Positions 43,343 through 45,899 of a DNA stretch of 45,899 nt are shown one piece after another. Location of the stretch: contig CAIXIJ010000027.1 of assembly GCA_903919455.1 (NCBI GenBank), positions 1 through 45,899 of the forward strand. The letters run 5' to 3'. Under the pieces are notes generated by a model that was not told where the DNA came from, ran no database searches, and saw only the letters and a program-made list of their open reading frames with translations. Origin of the DNA: an uncultured Acidimicrobiaceae bacterium. GTDB lineage: Bacteria; Actinomycetota; Acidimicrobiia; Acidimicrobiales; Ilumatobacteraceae. The translations under genes were made by a program, and so were the position numbers. The stretch's first letter is position 1, and each line of letters opens with the position of its first letter.

Positions 43343-43831
43343 TCAGTCGAGGAGGTCGAACAGGCCGTCGGGCGGGGCAATGACGATCTGCCCTGCCGTG
43401 CTCGACACCACGAACACCACGGGCACCAGCGCGCCCGACTCGAGTTCAAGGATGTCGTGTGCGGGGTTCGCCAGCACTGCAGTGCATCGGCCGTACGACA
43501 CGCCCGCAGCATCCACCACTTCGGCGCCCACCAGGTTGTGCACGTACATGCCGTCGTCGCCTTCCACCGACGGCAACGGCTCGGCCAGCATCGGCTGGCC
43601 CTGCAGTACCTCCACCGCCGTGCGGTCGTCGAAGCCTTCGAAGTGCACCAACCAGCGAGGGCCGGCGACTCGCGCCGCAGCAACAGTGACCCAGCGGGCA
43701 CCGATCTTCAGGCGAGCGCCCTTGGCAAGGCGTTCTTCGCGGTCGGTGAGCAGTTCGACGGAGATGTCGCCGCGCACACCATGCGCTCGGCCGGTCTTGC
43801 CGACCTCACGCAACTGGGGTTCTGATGTCAC
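43343..43831 (-). CDS. rimM: 16S rRNA processing protein RimM
   Basis: The product is 162 aa: N-terminal RimM beta-barrel (VGKTGRAHGVRGDISVELLTD), then the PRC-barrel (VHNLVGAEVVDAAG, AHDILELESG, FVVSSTAGQIVIAPPDGL). It helps assemble the 30S head with S19. Starts at GTG 43831, five bases after the khpA stop. The usual next gene, trmD, is displaced by the inverted DUF952. Confidence 0.95.
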   Translation of the reverse strand: MTSEPQLREVGKTGRAHGVRGDISVELLTDREERLAKGARLKIGARWVTVAAARVAGPRWLVHFEGFDDRTAVEVLQGQPMLAEPLPSVEGDDGMYVHNLVGAEVVDAAGVSYGRCTAVLANPAHDILELESGALVPVVFVVSSTAGQIVIAPPDGLFDLLD

Positions 43832-43836
43832 CGGTG

Positions 43837-44097
43837 TCAGTCGACGAAGTCGACGTCGACCTCGGCGCCGTCGCGGGTGGCAGCGGCACGCACGACAGTG
43901 CGGATGCTCTGCGCAGTACGACCACGGCGACCGATGACGCGACCGAGATCGCCAGGACCCACGGTGACTTCGAGCCGAATACGACCCTTGGCCTCCGAGG
44001 CCTCCACGGCGACGGCCTCAGGGTCGTCGACGATGGACCTCACCACGTGGGTGAGCACGGCAGTGGCCGTGGGAGCAGAAACGTCGCTCACGGTCAC
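43837..44097 (-). CDS. khpA: KH-domain RNA-binding protein KhpA
   Basis: The product is 86 aa (84 if it starts at GTG 44091). The GxxG RNA-binding loop is in [15 protein letters not shown]. KhpA acts with KhpB/Jag on many RNAs and affects division in other bacteria; the conserved spot between rpsP and rimM supports the name. The GTG at 44097 overlaps the rpsP stop (GTGA), the pattern used elsewhere in this window; neither candidate has a clear ribosome-binding site. Confidence 0.93.
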   Translation of the reverse strand: MTVSDVSAPTATAVLTHVVRSIVDDPEAVAVEASEAKGRIRLEVTVGPGDLGRVIGRRGRTAQSIRTVVRAAATRDGAEVDVDFVD

Positions 44098-44366
44098 TTG
44101 GCGGCGCGTGCAGCGCCGAACTCGGCCCAAGCGCCCGAGATCTCGAGCAGCTTCTTCACGCGCTCGGTGGGCTGTGCACCATCGAGGAGCCACTTCACGG
44201 CCTTCTCGTTGTCCACCTTGAGCGCGGACGGCTCGGTGCGCGGGTTGTACGTGCCGACGATCTGGATGAACCGACCGTCACGAGGCGACCGACTGTCGGC
44301 TGCCACGATGCGGTACTGCGGCTGCTTGGTCTTGCCCACTCGGGTGAGGCGCAGCTTTACTGCCAT
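44094..44366 (-). CDS. rpsP: Small-subunit ribosomal protein S16
   Basis: The product is 90 aa: [38 protein letters not shown] and [16 protein letters not shown] are standard S16. The ATG at 44366 has AAGGAG eleven bases upstream. It follows ffh by 41 bp in the common ffh-rpsP-khpA-rimM order. Confidence 0.98.
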   Translation of the reverse strand: MAVKLRLTRVGKTKQPQYRIVAADSRSPRDGRFIQIVGTYNPRTEPSALKVDNEKAVKWLLDGAQPTERVKKLLEISGAWAEFGAARAAK

Positions 44367-44407
44367 GAGACGAGGTGCTCCTTGAGAAATAGAACCACTG
44401 GAGGTTA

Positions 44408-45865
44408 TCAATTGAACGGCGGGAAGCCACCCGGCGCGCCGGACTGAGGAAAACCCGACGGAAGTCCGCCCGGAAGTCCGCCGGGCAGACCACCCGGCAT
44501 ACCGCCGGGAAGGCCGCCCATGCCGGGGAACCCCATACGACCGGGCTTGCCCTTCTTGCCCTTCTTACCGGGTCGGGCGCCTGCCATGGCACCCATGCGC
44601 TTCATCATCTTCTGCATCTCGGCGAACTGCTTCACCAGGCGGTTCACATCGCCCACGGTGGTGCCGCTGCCCATGGCGATGCGGTTGCGGCGGCTGCCGT
44701 TGATGATCTCGGGCTTGTGCCGCTCGGTGGGGGTCATGCTGCGGATGATCGCTTCGATCGGCTTCAACTGGTCGTCGCCGATCTGTGCGTTCTTCATCTC
44801 CTTCGGCATGCCGGGCATCATGCCCATCAGGTTGCCGATGGGGCCCATCTTCTTCAGGGCCTGCATCTGCTCGAGGAAGTCGTCGAGCGTGAACTCGCCG
44901 TCGAGCAACTTCTCGGCGGCCTTCTCGGCCTGATCCTTCTCGAACGCCTGCTCGGCCTGCTCGATGAGCGACAGCATGTCGCCCATGCCGAGGATGCGGC
45001 CGGCCATACGGTCGGGGTGGAACTGCTCGAACTCGCTGAGCTTCTCGCCGGTGCTGGCGAAGGCGATCGGGCGACCGATCACTTCCTTCACGCTGAGTGC
45101 CGCACCACCGCGGGCATCGCCATCGAGCTTCGACATGATGACGCCGTCGATGGCCAGCGTGGCGTGGAACGCCTCAGCCACGCTCACGGCGTCCTGGCCG
45201 GTCATCGCATCGATGACGAGGAACGTGTAGTCGGGCTGGATGACGGCGCTGATCTGGCGCACCTGCTCCATCATGTCGGTGTCGATCGACAGACGACCGG
45301 CGGTGTCGACGATGAGCACGTCCTTGCCCAGACGACGAGCCTCTTCGAGACCGCGTCGAGCCGTGGACACCGGGTCGCCGGGCTCGCTGAACACCGGCAC
45401 ATCGATCTGGCGGCCGAGTGTGCGCAGCTGCTCGACGGCGGCGGGGCGCTGCAGGTCGGCACCCACCATGATGGGCTGGCGGCCCTGGCTCTTGAACCAG
45501 CGGGCCAGCTTGGCCGAGTTGGTGGTCTTGCCGGAACCCTGCAGACCGGCCATGAGGATGACCGTGGGCGGGCGGCTGGCGTACTGGATCTTCAACGTCT
45601 CGCCGCCGAGCATGGCGGTGAGTTCGGCGTTGACGATCTTCACGACCTGCTGGCCGGGGTCGAGCGCTTCGCTGACCTGGGTACCGACGGCCTGCTCGCG
45701 GATGCGGGCGGTGACGTTGCGCACCACGCCCACGTTCACGTCGGCTTCGAGCAGCGCCGTACGGATCTCTTTCAGCATCTCATCGACATCGGCCTCGGTG
45801 AGGCGGCCCTTGCCGCGCAGCCGTTTGACGATGCCTTCGAGGCGGGATGACAGGGAATCGAACAT
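44408..45865 (-). CDS. ffh: Signal recognition particle protein Ffh
   Basis: The product is 485 aa. N domain, then the G domain with [35 protein letters not shown] and [14 protein letters not shown], then a Met-rich M domain ([25 protein letters not shown]) that binds SRP RNA and signal peptides. After a Lys-rich segment ([12 protein letters not shown]) the protein ends in repeated GGLP/GGMP units. It targets membrane proteins co-translationally together with FtsY. The ATG at 45865 gives the usual [11 protein letters not shown] start; a GTG four codons upstream (45877) is possible. Confidence 0.98.
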   Translation of the reverse strand: MFDSLSSRLEGIVKRLRGKGRLTEADVDEMLKEIRTALLEADVNVGVVRNVTARIREQAVGTQVSEALDPGQQVVKIVNAELTAMLGGETLKIQYASRPPTVILMAGLQGSGKTTNSAKLARWFKSQGRQPIMVGADLQRPAAVEQLRTLGRQIDVPVFSEPGDPVSTARRGLEEARRLGKDVLIVDTAGRLSIDTDMMEQVRQISAVIQPDYTFLVIDAMTGQDAVSVAEAFHATLAIDGVIMSKLDGDARGGAALSVKEVIGRPIAFASTGEKLSEFEQFHPDRMAGRILGMGDMLSLIEQAEQAFEKDQAEKAAEKLLDGEFTLDDFLEQMQALKKMGPIGNLMGMMPGMPKEMKNAQIGDDQLKPIEAIIRSMTPTERHKPEIINGSRRNRIAMGSGTTVGDVNRLVKQFAEMQKMMKRMGAMAGARPGKKGKKGKPGRMGFPGMGGLPGGMPGGLPGGLPGGLPSGFPQSGAPGGFPPFN

Positions 45866-45899
45866 GCGAGGCCTCACGCTACCCGGCTGTTGCGGCCAG

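Noticed and set aside
44717-45850. Plus-strand open frame opposite ffh
   Set aside because: Antisense to the conserved G domain; Leu/Glu/Ala-rich shadow sequence.

Overview
The window is GC-rich bacterial chromosome, almost entirely coding, and reads as an actinobacterium, most likely class Acidimicrobiia. That placement is inferred from the following: a coenzyme-B12 ribonucleotide reductase (nrdJ) with nrdR; lexA divergent from a LysM cell-division-inhibitor-like gene followed by nrdR, as in mycobacteria and corynebacteria; a recA, miaB, miaA, dapF, hflX block; the actinobacterial DUF2469 gene beside yraN; a DUF222/HNH gene; many GTG starts with 4-base stop/start overlaps; and LexA boxes of the GAAC-N4-GTTC type. 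No rRNA, prophage, insertion sequence or CRISPR array was seen.

Layout. 1-10360: a very large membrane protein cut by the window edge, a serine hydrolase coupled to a FUSC-like membrane protein, and a 1526-residue CheB-CheR-PAS-GGDEF-EAL signalling protein. 10500-16915: nrdJ, an unusually long (520 bp) and structured upstream region, a molybdopterin oxidoreductase and a RibD-C-like reductase. 16926-27353: DNA-damage and housekeeping block: M14 lipoprotein, nrdR, LysM protein, lexA on the other strand, then recA, miaB, miaA, dapF, hflX, dapC and a membrane protein on the minus strand. 27354-35236: DUF983 protein, membrane protein, class III aminotransferase, tRNA-His and tRNA-Lys, quinone oxidoreductase, acetyltransferase, SDR, MFS transporter and two paralogous flavodoxin-fold oxidoreductases. 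35237-41167: an SOS-controlled DUF222-HNH gene, a TrmA/RumA-type methyltransferase, rpe, a secreted membrane-anchored protein, enoyl-CoA hydratase, a tiny membrane peptide and an SDR. 41186-45865: the ribosome/SRP operon ffh, rpsP, khpA, rimM, trmD, rplS, DUF2469, yraN, interrupted by a reversed DUF952 gene.

How the parts work together. Three promoters (recA, DUF222-HNH and probably the LysM gene) carry a LexA box inside the -35/-10 spacer, and lexA has an array of up to six box-like sites, so a local SOS regulon is readable directly from the sequence. The LysM gene, nrdR and the M14 lipoprotein lie in one minus-strand unit leaving the lexA control region, which would link damage response, division arrest and dNTP-synthesis control.

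The most unusual part of the window is the nrdJ upstream region (13448-13967). It holds a leader with alternating complementary blocks that can fold in two exclusive ways, a separate compact multi-stem element (13674-13809), and a close pair of DnaA-box sequences. These are the best candidates here for undescribed regulatory RNA/DNA.
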